From: an uncultured Lachnospiraceae bacterium
GTDB taxonomy: Bacteria > Bacillota_A > Clostridia > Lachnospirales > Lachnospiraceae
DNA: 16,866 bases
NCBI GenBank assembly: GCA_947302185.1
Contig: CAMYVI010000025.1
Span: 1-16,866 of the forward strand
Direction of reading: 5' to 3'
This document shows, in pieces, positions 1 to 6,800 of this stretch. Position 1 is the first letter of the stretch. Every line of letters starts with the position of its first letter. A program made the translations under genes and the position numbers. Below the pieces are notes generated by a model. The model did not search any database. It saw only the letters and a list, made by a program, of their open reading frames with translations, and was not told the DNA's origin.

Positions 1-87
1 GCGCGCGTATCTCACGACTGAAGTCACGAGTATTGCGCGATGAAGAATAAAAATACTTTGTATCCCACTTCTCGGATTCTGCCTGTT

Positions 88-957
88 TTACAGTCCGTCC
101 GCGACATCAAGCAGGTACTGGCCGTAGTGTGTCTTCATAAGCGGCTGCGCAAGCCTTCTCAGCTGAGCTGCGTCGATGAAACCGCGTCTGAAAGCGATTT
201 CTTCGATGCATGAGATATACATTCCCTGACGCTTCTGGAAAGCCGCCACGAAATCGGCCGCATCGAGCAGCATGTCGTGGTTTCCGGTATCGAGCCACGC
301 AAATCCGCGTCCGAGCGTCTGTACATAAAGGTCTCCTCTTCGGAGATACTCGTTATTGATGGAAGTGATCTCAATTTCACCTCTTGCCGACGGCTTGACG
401 TTACGTGCGATCTGTACAACGTCGTTGTCGTAGAAATACAGACCCGGGACGGCGTACTTTGACTTCGGATATTTAGGCTTCTCCTCGATGGAAATAGCCT
501 TTCCTTCCTCATCGAATTCAACGACGCCGTATTCGGAAGGATCCTTTACATAATAGCCGAAAATAGTAGCGCCTTTCTCTCTCGCCGCGGCTTCCTTCAG
601 GACTTTGGAAAAGCTCTGGCCATAGAAAATATTGTCTCCGAGAACAAGAGCTACTCTGTCATCGCCGATGAAATCCGCACCGATAATGAACGCGTCGGCA
701 AGTCCTCTGGGCTTATCCTGGACAGCATATTCAAAATGCATTCCGAGCTGGCTTCCGTCCCCGAACAGCTCCTCGAAAGCCGGAAGATCGCGCGGAGTCG
801 AAATGATCAGGACCTCCCTGATCCCGGCGAGCATCAGCGTTGAAAGCGGGTAATAAATCATCGGTTTGTCATAGACCGGCATCATCTGCTTACTGACCGC
901 CTTTGTGAGCGGGTAAAGCCTCGTTCCGGATCCGCCTGCAAGAATAATTCCCTTCAT
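88..957 (-). CDS. rfbA: Glucose-1-phosphate thymidylyltransferase (RfbA/RmlA)
   Basis: Cytoplasmic enzyme joining dTTP and glucose-1-phosphate to give dTDP-glucose and pyrophosphate, the entry step to dTDP-deoxysugars. The 289-residue product has the usual length of the short RmlA form. The N-terminal nucleotide-binding loop [11 protein letters not shown] is at residues 8-18, the LGDNIFYG metal/catalytic segment with Asp108 follows, and the EEKP segment lies at about 158-161. The ATG at 957 is supported by an AGGAG nine bases upstream. It lies 31 nt downstream of rfbB on the same strand, so the two are very likely cotranscribed. The 87 nt beyond its stop hold no clean terminator. Since rfbC and rfbD are not in the window, its product most visibly feeds RfbB and then the WecE-type aminotransferase at 5599-6726. 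Function is certain at the family level. Confidence 0.97.
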   Translation of the reverse strand: MKGIILAGGSGTRLYPLTKAVSKQMMPVYDKPMIYYPLSTLMLAGIREVLIISTPRDLPAFEELFGDGSQLGMHFEYAVQDKPRGLADAFIIGADFIGDDRVALVLGDNIFYGQSFSKVLKEAAAREKGATIFGYYVKDPSEYGVVEFDEEGKAISIEEKPKYPKSKYAVPGLYFYDNDVVQIARNVKPSARGEIEITSINNEYLRRGDLYVQTLGRGFAWLDTGNHDMLLDAADFVAAFQKRQGMYISCIEEIAFRRGFIDAAQLRRLAQPLMKTHYGQYLLDVADGL

Positions 958-988
958 ATCTCAATTCTCCTTCGCAAAAGCGGTCGCA

Positions 989-2071
989 TCAGCGTCCCGC
1001 ATACATGTCCTCATAATACTTCTGATAATTGCCGCTGGTCACATGGTCCATCCACTCCTGGTTGTCGAAATACCAGCGGATCGTCTTTTTGATTCCCTCT
1101 TCGAAGCATGTCTCCGGATACCAGCCGATCTCAGCTTTGATTTTGTCAGGCGCGATAGCATATCTGCGGTCATGTCCCTTGCGGTCCGTAACATATTTGA
1201 TAAGATCTTCGTTAACGAGCGCTTTTCTCGGATCGTCATCCGAAAGCTCTTCCTGAAGTGTCCTGATGATTGTCTTTACGATCTGAATATTCTCTCTCTC
1301 ATTATGGCCGCCGATGTTGTAAGTCTCAAAGAGCCTTCCCTTTTCCTGGACCATATCGATACCCTTGCAGTGGTCCTCAACATACAGCCAGTCGCGTACG
1401 TTCTTTCCGTCTCCGTAGACCGGGAGTGATTTTCCGTGAAGGGCATTGTTGATCATGAGCGGAATGAGCTTCTCCGGGAACTGATACGGACCGTAATTGT
1501 TGCTGCAGTTCGTGATGTTCGCCGGGAACTTATAGGTATCCATGAAGGCTTTGACCATAAAGTCGGACGAAGCCTTGCTGGCTGAATACGGGCTGTGCGG
1601 ATCATACGGCGTCGTCTCATAGAAATAATCTTCCGGATCGGAAAGCGATCCGTATACCTCATCGGTGGAGACATGAAGGAACTTCTTTCCTTCCGGATAG
1701 GTCCCGTCTTCTCTCTCCCATGCAGCCCTTGCGGCGTTGAGCATTGTGAGCGTGCCGAGAACATTTGTCTTTACGAAAACGCCGGGATCCTTGATCGATC
1801 TGTCTACGTGGCTCTCCGCTGCAAAATGCACAACGCGGTCGACGTCATTTTCTTCAAAGATTTTTCCGATGGCTTCCGCGTCACAGATATCCGCTCTTAC
1901 AAAAGTATAGTTATCCCTGTTCTCCACATCTTTAAGATTCTCTAAGTTGCCGGCGTATGTGAGCTTGTCCACATTGATGATGCGGATCTCATCGCCGTAC
2001 TTTCTGAACATGTAATGAATATAATTTGAGCCGATAAAACCGGCGCCGCCCGTTACGACATATGTTCTCAT
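989..2071 (-). CDS. rfbB: dTDP-glucose 4,6-dehydratase (RfbB/RmlB)
   Basis: Cytoplasmic extended short-chain dehydrogenase converting dTDP-glucose to dTDP-4-keto-6-deoxyglucose with bound NAD. The 360-residue protein shows the Rossmann glycine motif GGAGFIGS at 8-15, the dehydratase signature STDEVYG at 135-141 carrying the catalytic Asp-Glu pair, and the YSASK tyrosine/lysine motif at 162-166. Length and motifs fit RmlB. The ATG at 2071 follows a GAAGGAG about 12 nt upstream, a rather long spacing. It is the first gene of the minus-strand arm; a TTGCAA-17-TATAAT promoter lies about 75 nt upstream, and a small hairpin sits in the predicted leader. Its keto-sugar product is the substrate of WecE, encoded on the opposite arm, which ties the divergent operons together metabolically. 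No odd features in the protein. Confidence 0.97.
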   Translation of the reverse strand: MRTYVVTGGAGFIGSNYIHYMFRKYGDEIRIINVDKLTYAGNLENLKDVENRDNYTFVRADICDAEAIGKIFEENDVDRVVHFAAESHVDRSIKDPGVFVKTNVLGTLTMLNAARAAWEREDGTYPEGKKFLHVSTDEVYGSLSDPEDYFYETTPYDPHSPYSASKASSDFMVKAFMDTYKFPANITNCSNNYGPYQFPEKLIPLMINNALHGKSLPVYGDGKNVRDWLYVEDHCKGIDMVQEKGRLFETYNIGGHNERENIQIVKTIIRTLQEELSDDDPRKALVNEDLIKYVTDRKGHDRRYAIAPDKIKAEIGWYPETCFEEGIKKTIRWYFDNQEWMDHVTSGNYQKYYEDMYAGR

Positions 2072-2099
2072 AATAAGATTGATCTCCTTCTTTGCTTTT

Positions 2100-2119
2100 C
2101 GGATATATAAACATATCCG
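2100..2119 (-). promoter_or_regulatory. Small hairpin in rfbB leader
   Basis: A perfect 7-bp inverted repeat (cggatat / atatccg) with a 6-nt loop lies in the predicted untranslated leader of rfbB, between the promoter at 2141-2169 and the ribosome binding site near 2085. It is AT-rich and followed by four A residues on the transcript, not a U-run, so it is not an intrinsic terminator. It may affect mRNA stability or be a protein-binding palindrome; the function is unknown. Confidence 0.35.
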
Positions 2120-2140
2120 TATCTTAGTACAGATAGAGTC

Positions 2141-2169
2141 ATTATAGCATCAACGATGATTAGTTGCAA
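2141..2169 (-). promoter_or_regulatory. Sigma-A-type promoter for rfbBA
   Basis: On the minus strand the sequence reads TTGCAA (2169-2164), a 17-nt spacer, then a perfect TATAAT (2146-2141). Transcription would begin around 2134 and give a leader of about 60 nt before rfbB. The -35 hexamer matches TTGACA at four of six positions. The same TTGCAA, being its own reverse complement, is also placed correctly for the divergent plus-strand promoter. Confidence 0.7.
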
Positions 2170-2192
2170 GAAAGCCTTAAACATGGTATATT
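2164..2192 (+). promoter_or_regulatory. Sigma-A-type promoter for plus-strand operon
   Basis: TTGCAA (2164-2169), a 17-nt spacer and TATATT (2187-2192) form a good sigma-A promoter facing the glycosyltransferase at 2305. The start would be near 2199, leaving a leader of about 105 nt that contains a weak 6-bp dyad (ggattg 2225-2230 with caatcc 2243-2248). The -35 hexamer is physically shared with the opposing rfbB promoter. Confidence 0.65.
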
Positions 2193-2259
2193 GTTACAGT
2201 GCCTGAAACAATCTGATGATCGGAGGATTGCGAAGCACGGAACAATCCGTAACCTGCTT

Positions 2260-2286
2260 TTGACGTATTAATCATCTAATTACAAT
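2260..2286 (+). promoter_or_regulatory. Possible second promoter (weak)
   Basis: TTGACG (2260-2265) and TACAAT (2281-2286) resemble -35 and -10 elements, but the spacer is only 15 nt and transcription would start barely a dozen bases before the ATG at 2305, leaving little room for the GAGGAA ribosome binding site. Listed as a low-confidence alternative to the promoter at 2164-2192. Confidence 0.2.
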
Positions 2287-2304
2287 ACATAGAACGAGGA
2301 AATC

Positions 2305-3255
2305 ATGAGTCTGTACTCAATCGTCGTGCCCGTTTACTACGGCGAGCATATGCTGGACGAACTCTACACACGTCTGGCAAAAGTATTCGATGAAGAAATC
2401 AAAGAACCCTTTGAACTGCTCCTTGTGGACGATGGTTCCAAGGACGGCTCCTGGAATGTTATGAAAGCGCTCCGCGCGAAAGATGACCGGGTCAAGATAT
2501 TCCAGATGGCAAGGAATTTCGGACAGCACCCTGCCCTTCTGTGCGGCTTCCATTATGTACAGGGAGATTTTGTCATCACAATGGATGACGATCTCCAGCA
2601 TCCGCCCGAAGAGATCCCGAAGCTGATCAAAGTAATGAACGAGCGGGACGACGTGGACGTCATTCTTGCCCGCTATGAAGGACGCAAGCACAACCTTATC
2701 CGCAAGATCGGCACAAGAATCTCCGTATCCATGACATCAAAGATGCTCGGCAAGGATCCCGATCTCGAAATCACCAGTTTCCGTCTCATGCGGCGCTTTA
2801 TTGTCGACGCCATCATGGACACATCGATCCATCTTCCGCAGATAGGAAATCTTCTTGTCATGAGTTCAAACAGAATCATCAACGTGGATGTGCACCATGC
2901 GGAGAGGGCATACGGCAAGAGCGGCTACACAATGAAAGAGCTTATTAAAGAGCTGCTCTATGATATCACGACGAACTCGGCCCTGCCGCTCATCATCGTG
3001 CGGAACATAGGAATCATAACGTTCTTTGTGAGTATGCTGCTGGGTCTGTTCTATCTCATCCGCTACTTCGTGGTCGGTACATCCGTACAGGGCTGGACTT
3101 CTCTGATTCTCGTCATGCTTGCTTCCACGGGACTGACGCTCCTGTCTGTCGGCATTCTCGGAGAATATCTGATGCACATCCTTGATGAGACAAAGAAAAT
3201 GCCCCATTATGTTCTCAGGCAGAAGGATATCGACACGCCGGATCAGATCGCATAA
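2305..3255 (+). CDS. ArnC/CsbB-like polyprenyl-phosphate glycosyltransferase (GT2)
   Basis: Family 2 glycosyltransferase of the dolichol/undecaprenyl-phosphate sugar synthase type: it moves a sugar from a nucleotide donor to undecaprenyl phosphate on the inner membrane face. The catalytic domain (about residues 1-215) shows VDDGSKD at 41-47 and the metal-binding MDDDLQHPP at 93-101. The segment VDVHHAERAYGKSGYT near 194-209 resembles the matching part of ArnC, which handles a 4-amino-4-deoxy sugar derivative. Two hydrophobic segments follow at roughly 227-258 and 263-290, the usual C-terminal pair. The ATG at 2305 has a GAGGAA just upstream. It is the first gene of the plus-strand operon that also carries WecE and a YfhO-like protein. 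That context suggests its substrate is dTDP-Fuc4N or an acylated form; the substrate is inferred, the family is clear. Confidence 0.9.
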   Translation: MSLYSIVVPVYYGEHMLDELYTRLAKVFDEEIKEPFELLLVDDGSKDGSWNVMKALRAKDDRVKIFQMARNFGQHPALLCGFHYVQGDFVITMDDDLQHPPEEIPKLIKVMNERDDVDVILARYEGRKHNLIRKIGTRISVSMTSKMLGKDPDLEITSFRLMRRFIVDAIMDTSIHLPQIGNLLVMSSNRIINVDVHHAERAYGKSGYTMKELIKELLYDITTNSALPLIIVRNIGIITFFVSMLLGLFYLIRYFVVGTSVQGWTSLILVMLASTGLTLLSVGILGEYLMHILDETKKMPHYVLRQKDIDTPDQIA

Positions 3256-3282
3256 CACAAAATCAGTTGGCAGGTAACAGAT

Positions 3283-4260
3283 ATGAAAGAAATCGGTGGA
3301 TATCTTGAATTTGAAAACCTTGGCGGCCGGGAGTATCATCCCGGCTGTTTAAAATTGAACCTCGGCAGATGCGCCATCACCTGGTATCTGAACAAAGCCG
3401 GCTGCCGCAGATTGTATCTCCCCTGGTTCATATGCGCATCCGTCACGAATGCTGTCGAGGAAGCCGGGATCCAAATCACCCGGTACCGGATAAAGAGCGA
3501 CTTTCGTCCGGATCCGGCAGATCTGCCGGATGTTTTGGACAGCGATACATGGCTTTTTATCGATAATGCATACGGACAGATCACAAATGCGGAGCTTGCA
3601 GATTTCAGGAACCGCTATGAGCGGGTGCTTGCGGACAACACCCACGCCTTTTTCCAGAAACCGGCTGAGGGCGTCGCTACTGTCTATTCGGTCCGCAAGT
3701 TCCTGGGAGTAACAGACGGAGCCTACCTCTATCCCGACAGAGAGATCGAAGAGCCCGAAAAGCAGGACTTTTCCCATGACCGTTTCTCCCACATACTCGG
3801 AAGATATGAGACGGACGCGGGAACCTTCTATAAACAGATGCTCACAAACGCCCATGGTTACGAGGGCGCTTCGCCGGCCAGAATGTCGCGCCTTACGGAA
3901 AATATTCTGGGAGGGCTCGATTACGGGAAAATAGCTGCTTCGCGCATGACAAATTATCTGACGCTCTCGTCTCTTCTGTCCGAATATAACGAGCTGGACA
4001 GGACCGGGAACCTGCGAGTGCCGGATATCGGACCGTTTGTATACCCGATGCTCGTAAAGAACGGCCCAGACCTCAGAAAAAAACTGGCATCCCGGAAAAT
4101 TTTCGTACCGACTTACTGGTCTGATCTGATAACAGACGCACCTGAAGGCAGCATCGAACAGCGTTATGCAGCTGATATCCTGGCGCTGCCCTGCGATCAG
4201 CGCTACGATGAGGATGATATGAAAACGGTGGCAGAAGCATTATTACAATTTTATGCATGA
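3283..4260 (+). CDS. Short DegT/DnrJ/EryC1-like PLP-dependent protein
   Basis: Divergent fold-type I PLP protein related to sugar aminotransferases of the DegT/StrS family. At 325 residues it is about 50 shorter than usual members. Two cofactor landmarks appear preserved: ADNTHAFF at 117-124 aligns with the EDaAqa motif whose Asp (here Asp118) contacts the PLP ring nitrogen, and SVRKFLGVTDGA at 136-147 aligns with the Schiff-base lysine segment (here Lys139). The early part around LGRCAITWYL (27-36) matches the usual phosphate-cup region SGTsAL only loosely, so the substrate site is probably altered. It starts 27 nt after the glycosyltransferase, with an AGGTAA upstream of the ATG, and lies 55 nt before the ATP-grasp gene. 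It could be a second sugar aminotransferase, an amino-acid-producing enzyme supplying the ATP-grasp ligase, or a non-catalytic homologue. Family assignment is from motifs by eye. Confidence 0.65.
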   Translation: MKEIGGYLEFENLGGREYHPGCLKLNLGRCAITWYLNKAGCRRLYLPWFICASVTNAVEEAGIQITRYRIKSDFRPDPADLPDVLDSDTWLFIDNAYGQITNAELADFRNRYERVLADNTHAFFQKPAEGVATVYSVRKFLGVTDGAYLYPDREIEEPEKQDFSHDRFSHILGRYETDAGTFYKQMLTNAHGYEGASPARMSRLTENILGGLDYGKIAASRMTNYLTLSSLLSEYNELDRTGNLRVPDIGPFVYPMLVKNGPDLRKKLASRKIFVPTYWSDLITDAPEGSIEQRYAADILALPCDQRYDEDDMKTVAEALLQFYA

Positions 4261-4265
4261 TCCCC

Positions 4266-4283
4266 GCAGCTTCCGATAAGATA
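4266..4283 (+). repeat. 18-nt intergenic repeat, copy 1
   Basis: The 18-mer gcagcttccgataagata lies five bases after the stop of the DegT-like gene. An exact copy lies at 10748-10765, directly next to the stop codon of the epimerase gene. Both copies are in spacers, in the same plus-strand orientation, but the neighbouring genes run in opposite directions. Its function is unknown. Confidence 0.6.
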
Positions 4284-4315
4284 CATCCAAACATTGACGA
4301 AAGAATGGAGTTTCC

Positions 4316-5602
4316 ATGTCAGATAAAACTTTGCTAATACTAGGAGCCCTTGAAGAATTTGTTCCGTTAGTAAAACTTGCGGTCTCGAAAAATATCCGCC
4401 CCGTCGTTGTAGACGGAAATCCCGGTGCACCGGCGAAGAAGGAGGCTCTTAAGCTCGGAGCTTCGGCTTATGATGCTGACATACGTGATGCGGAACTTAT
4501 AGCTGAGATCGCCGAGCGTGAACACGCCGATGCGATCACGACCGCTTACTCGGATCTGCTGCTCGAGTGCATGGTCAGAATAGCCGACAAAGCGCATCTG
4601 CCCTGCCACCTTTCTCCCGCGCAGCTCCCCTGGTACAGGGATAAGGATGTGACGAACCGTACCTGCGAAGAGCTCGGAATCGGCACGACGAAAAGCATTC
4701 TTCTGACATCGGATTTCGCAGACTCGGAACTTGAGGGATTAGAATTTCCGATGGTCATAAAGCCGCTTGATATGTACGGCTCCCGCGGACTGCGCATCGT
4801 GCGCAGCATCCCGGATATCCGCGCCCATTTCGCATCGTGTCTTGAGACCTCGGGAAGGCCGGAGGTCCTTGCCGAAGAGTACAACGATGAGTACGAGTTC
4901 AACATGCAGTGCTGGGTCAGAGACGGGATCGTCCGCGTTCTCGGTATCGCGGACCGCGAAAAGACATCTCATGACCCGGAAGAGATTCCGCTGAGTACCA
5001 GAAATATCTATCCCTCAAGGCTGATCGATCAGGTATACGCTCCCGCCCTCGACGCACTTACGAGATATATCGCGCGAACCGGCCAGAAAGAAGGCCCCCT
5101 CTCCATGCAATTCTTCTGGGGACCGAAGAAAGGCTTCATGGTCGGAGAAATCGCCGCGAGATATCTCGGCTACGAACATGAGCTCATAGAGTTCACGACC
5201 GGTGTGTCGATCGAGGAGATCCTGCTTGCCGGAGCATTTGACGAAAACAGACTGAATGAGCTACTCGACGCCTGCGACCCGTTCGCGAAGAATTCTGCAG
5301 CTGTTATTTATTTCCATGCAAGGGACGGAATCGTCTCCGATTTGAGCTCCGCTCTTGCCATCCTCGACCGAAACGATGTACAATACGGTAAGATTTTCTA
5401 CACTGCCGGAGAGCGAATCGGCTCTCCCCAGAGAATGCCCTACGCAGCCCGCTTTTATATCATAGCGGACACAAGAGCGGAAATTGACGAGCGTACGGAA
5501 GAAATCATTTCCGACATGTCTCTTCTGGATGAGAACGGAAATGAACTCCTGTATCCTAACCGCCCGGGCACATATATGATAAATTCCGGAGGAAATACAT
5601 GA
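4316..5602 (+). CDS. ATP-grasp ligase (carboxylate-amine/thiol type)
   Basis: Enzyme of the ATP-grasp superfamily, which activates a carboxylate as an acyl-phosphate and joins it to an amine, thiol or similar nucleophile. The 428 residues begin with a Rossmann-like preATP-grasp domain (LLILGALEEF at 6-15). The ATP-grasp fold covers about 110-310, with MVIKPLDMYGSRGLRIV at 146-162 (nucleotide lysine and glycine loop), an acidic hinge LAEEY near 185-189, and GEIAARYLGYEHE at 277-289, carrying the metal-binding Glu278 and Arg282. A C-terminal region of about 120 residues follows. The ATG at 4316 has TGGAG five bases upstream. The stop overlaps the wecE start in an ATGA, indicating translational coupling. 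No acetyltransferase or formyltransferase gene is present, so it may attach an amino acid or other acid to the 4-amino group of Fuc4N; that role is inference. The exact substrate cannot be read from the sequence. Confidence 0.85.
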   Translation: MSDKTLLILGALEEFVPLVKLAVSKNIRPVVVDGNPGAPAKKEALKLGASAYDADIRDAELIAEIAEREHADAITTAYSDLLLECMVRIADKAHLPCHLSPAQLPWYRDKDVTNRTCEELGIGTTKSILLTSDFADSELEGLEFPMVIKPLDMYGSRGLRIVRSIPDIRAHFASCLETSGRPEVLAEEYNDEYEFNMQCWVRDGIVRVLGIADREKTSHDPEEIPLSTRNIYPSRLIDQVYAPALDALTRYIARTGQKEGPLSMQFFWGPKKGFMVGEIAARYLGYEHELIEFTTGVSIEEILLAGAFDENRLNELLDACDPFAKNSAAVIYFHARDGIVSDLSSALAILDRNDVQYGKIFYTAGERIGSPQRMPYAARFYIIADTRAEIDERTEEIISDMSLLDENGNELLYPNRPGTYMINSGGNT

Positions 5603-6726
5603 TTGATTTTAACGTCCCGCCGAGCACCGGGAAAGAAACATACTACATGAAGCAAGCTATAGAAAACAGAAAAATATGCGGTGACGGGCCGTTCACGAAA
5701 AAATGCCAGGCTTGGATGAACGAGAAGTTCGGTGTTCCGGCTACATACCTCACGACTTCCGGCACCTCGGCCCTCGAAATGGCAGCTCTCCTCTGTGACC
5801 TGAAACCGGGAGACGAAGTCATACTTCCCTCCTATACGTTCTGTTCCACAGCGGATGCATTTGTACAGAGAGGCGCTACACTGGTCTTCGTCGATATCAG
5901 ACCCGATACGATGAACATAGACGAGAAAAAAATCGAGGCCGCCATCACGGAAAAGACCCGCGTGATCGTAACGGTCGACTATGCAGGCGTCGCCTGTGAA
6001 ATCGATACAATTAATGCGATCGCAAAAAAATACGGACTGAAGGTCGTCGAGGATGCAGCTCAGGGATTCGGATCCACTTACAAGGGACGCCCGCTCGGAA
6101 AAGACTGTGATTTCGGCTGTTATTCTTTCCATGAGACCAAAAATTTCTCCATGGGAGAAGGCGGCGCACTGGTCCTGCCTGATCTGACACACAGAGACCA
6201 GGCTGAAATCTACCGTGAGAAAGGAACGGACAGAAGCAAGTTCTTCCGCGGACAGATCGATAAGTACACCTGGGTAGATTACGGTTCCTCTTATCTTCCC
6301 AGCGACCTGAACGCAGCTTACCTGTGGGCTCAGCTCGAAGAATATGACACAATATTCAACGACAGGATGGCGACCTGGAATTTCTATGACGAAGCACTCC
6401 GCCCACTCGCCGACAAAGGTCTTATCGAGCAGCCCACAATCCCCGATGAATGCGGGCACAATGCGCACATGTATTATATCAAGGCATCCGATCTTGCAGA
6501 GAGGACTGCCCTCATAAAGCATCTCAAAGAAGACGGAATTCTTGCTGTATTCCATTACATTCCGCTTCACAGTGCTCCGGCAGGCATCAAGTTCGGCCGC
6601 ATGCACGGCACAGATGAATATACAACAAAAGAGAGCGAACGGCTCCTCAGACTGCCTCTCTATTACGGGATCACGGAAGAAGACCGCGAGAGGGTAATCT
6701 CATCTGTCTACAGTTTCTTCAAATGA
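5599..6726 (+). CDS. wecE: dTDP-4-amino-4,6-dideoxygalactose transaminase (WecE/RffA)
   Basis: PLP-dependent sugar aminotransferase that converts dTDP-4-keto-6-deoxyglucose and glutamate to dTDP-4-amino-4,6-dideoxy-D-galactose (dTDP-Fuc4N). The 375-residue protein resembles enterobacterial WecE along its whole length: the start (FNVPP), the CGDGPFTKKCQ segment at 27-36, PSYTFCSTADAFV at 77-89, VEDAAQG at 150-156 with the PLP Asp152, and SFHETKNFS at 176-184 with the Schiff-base Lys181. REKGTDRSKFFRGQIDKYTW and the C-terminal FHYIPLH and TTKESERLLRLPL blocks are also WecE-like. Start at the ATG overlapping the ATP-grasp stop by 4 nt, preceded by GGAGG at 5588-5592. In enterobacterial common antigen synthesis Fuc4N is next N-acetylated by WecD; no WecD-like gene is seen here. 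Substrate supply comes from rfbB on the opposite arm. Confidence 0.95.
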   Translation: MIDFNVPPSTGKETYYMKQAIENRKICGDGPFTKKCQAWMNEKFGVPATYLTTSGTSALEMAALLCDLKPGDEVILPSYTFCSTADAFVQRGATLVFVDIRPDTMNIDEKKIEAAITEKTRVIVTVDYAGVACEIDTINAIAKKYGLKVVEDAAQGFGSTYKGRPLGKDCDFGCYSFHETKNFSMGEGGALVLPDLTHRDQAEIYREKGTDRSKFFRGQIDKYTWVDYGSSYLPSDLNAAYLWAQLEEYDTIFNDRMATWNFYDEALRPLADKGLIEQPTIPDECGHNAHMYYIKASDLAERTALIKHLKEDGILAVFHYIPLHSAPAGIKFGRMHGTDEYTTKESERLLRLPLYYGITEEDRERVISSVYSFFK

Positions 6727-6738
6727 TCAGAGAAACCG

Positions 6739-6757
6739 CTGTTCTTCGTATGAACAG
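6739..6757 (+). other. Small hairpin between wecE and yfhO-like gene
   Basis: A 6-bp perfect stem (ctgttc / gaacag) with a 7-nt loop lies in the 74-nt spacer. No U-run follows, so it does not look like a terminator; it might be a processing or pausing site that lowers expression of the downstream membrane protein. It could equally be chance. Confidence 0.25.
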
Positions 6758-6800
6758 TATTCTGGCTTAATCGAAAAAATTACCGGGAGGTTTTCGTGCT

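Noticed and set aside
2..39. Imperfect dyad downstream of rfbA that could be a terminator
   Set aside because: The pairing (cgcgc with gcgcg outside, ctcacgac with gtcacgag inside) has several mismatches and the expected U-run on the minus strand would lie beyond the window edge, so it cannot be judged.
5455..6606. 383-codon open frame on the minus strand
   Set aside because: It is fully antisense to the unmistakable wecE gene and the end of the ATP-grasp gene, has no recognisable domain and no credible ribosome binding site.
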